Source: Methylacidimicrobium sp. AP8 (GTDB taxonomy: Bacteria; Verrucomicrobiota; Verrucomicrobiia; Methylacidiphilales; Methylacidiphilaceae). From it: DNA of 64,000 bases. Under the pieces are notes generated by a model, which was not told the origin of the DNA, searched no databases, and saw only the letters and a program-made list of their open reading frames with translations. Positions within the stretch are counted from its first letter, which is position 1. Each line of letters starts with the position of its first letter. Shown here one piece after another: positions 63,608 to 64,000 of the stretch. The stretch covers positions 1,922,001 to 1,986,000 of the forward strand of contig NZ_LR797830.1 of NCBI RefSeq assembly GCF_903064525.1, given 5' to 3'. A program made the translations under genes and the position numbers.

Positions 63608-64000
63608 TCAGGACCGCGGAGGATCGATCCATTTCCCCTCCTCGGCGATGAGCGCAATCAGAGAATCGACCGCCTGCTCCTGCGGGATATTAAAGCGCAC
63701 CGCCTTTTTTCCGACGTAGAGGTTGACCTTGCCGGGAGCGCCGCCGACGTAGCCAAAGTCCGCGTCCGCCATTTCCCCAGGGCCGTTGACGATGCAGCCC
63801 ATGACCGCGATCTTCACCCCTTTGAGATGCCCCGTCGCCGCCCGGATCCGGGCCGTGGTCTCCTGCAGGTTAAACAGAGTCCTGCCGCACGAGGGGCAGG
63901 CAACAAAATCGGCCTTGAAGCTCCGATTCCCTGTCGCTTGGAGAATGTTGTACGAAAGCTCGAGCGCTTTCTTTGGATCGGCTTCCCGCCGCAGCAGAAC
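63608..64000 (-). CDS. ispG: 4-hydroxy-3-methylbut-2-enyl diphosphate synthase, C-terminal part (cut by window edge)
   Basis: IspG (GcpE) is the iron-sulfur enzyme of the MEP isoprenoid pathway. Only the last 130 codons are visible; the gene continues beyond 64000. They contain the cluster-binding cysteines in [14 protein letters not shown] and [20 protein letters not shown], and the C-terminal [20 protein letters not shown]. The stretch [20 protein letters not shown] before the first cysteines resembles the larger, plant/chlamydia-like form of IspG. The MEP product feeds menaquinone and hopanoid synthesis, both represented here. Confidence 0.93.
   Translation of the reverse strand, partial: VLLRREADPKKALELSYNILQATGNRSFKADFVACPSCGRTLFNLQETTARIRAATGHLKGVKIAVMGCIVNGPGEMADADFGYVGGAPGKVNLYVGKKAVRFNIPQEQAVDSLIALIAEEGKWIDPPRS

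Overview
The window looks like a chromosomal segment of a high-GC, Gram-negative member of the PVC superphylum. The best fit is an acidophilic verrucomicrobial methanotroph of the Methylacidimicrobium/Methylacidiphilum type. This is inferred from gene content only: alternative complex III (ACIII) joined to an aa3 oxidase, the futalosine route to menaquinone, a hopanoid gene (hpnH), a fused SecDF and large-form IspG. No methane-oxidation gene or 16S rRNA is present to confirm it.

Layout. 1-9.1 kb: end of a PolX-type polymerase gene, hemL with an overlapping S55 (SpoIVB-type) peptidase gene, a frameshifted di-haem peroxidase, a secreted beta-propeller protein and ftsH. 9.2-11.8 kb: mqnE-mqnP-ubiX (menaquinone). 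11.9-13.1 kb: an acidic protein of unknown function and a decayed copy of an immunity/HNH-nuclease gene pair. 13.3-17.2 kb: dapF-dapA-dapB and the divergent hisH-hisA. 17.2-20.7 kb: three mobile elements back to back (a 177-bp MITE, an IS1380-family IS and an IS1182-like IS), each bounded by CTAG. 20.7-32.8 kb: a collinear minus-strand run tgt-yajC-secDF-recJ-mqnA-mqnC-carB-metallophosphoesterase. 33.1-38.8 kb: galT and two GH57 alpha-glucan genes, then a lipoprotein. 38.8-44.6 kb: an accessory island with a structured intergenic RNA-like element, an aminotransferase remnant, an intact SUKH/HNH immunity-nuclease-like locus, a deletion derivative of the IS1182-like IS, sixA and a second MITE copy. 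44.6-60.5 kb: a 16-gene respiratory block read right to left: actA, actB, a fused actCD, actE, actF, a small membrane protein, a CcoN-like protein lacking the expected metal ligands, a CcoO-like cytochrome, a monohaem cytochrome, coxA, coxC, coxD, three small proteins and coxB. 60.6-64 kb: tRNA-Met, tRNA-Pro, pgeF, a small conserved protein, hpnH, tatA and the end of ispG.

How the parts fit. MqnA, MqnC, MqnE, MqnP and UbiX supply menaquinone. ACIII would oxidise menaquinol and pass electrons through its cytochromes, and perhaps through the CcoO-like and monohaem cytochromes, to the aa3 oxidase. HpnH supports hopanoid membranes, and SecDF/YajC and TatA serve export of these redox proteins. The GalT/GH57 genes point to glycogen turnover.

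The three observations I rate highest are the ligand-less CcoN/CcoO-like module wedged between ACIII and the oxidase, the SUKH-HNH pair that shares an N-terminal signature and has a decayed second copy 28 kb away, and the stack of elements at CTAG sites with a MITE whose ends match the IS1380-type element. Three genes (peroxidase, carB, the HNH gene) each appear to lack one G in a G-run, so assembly error must be excluded before calling them broken.
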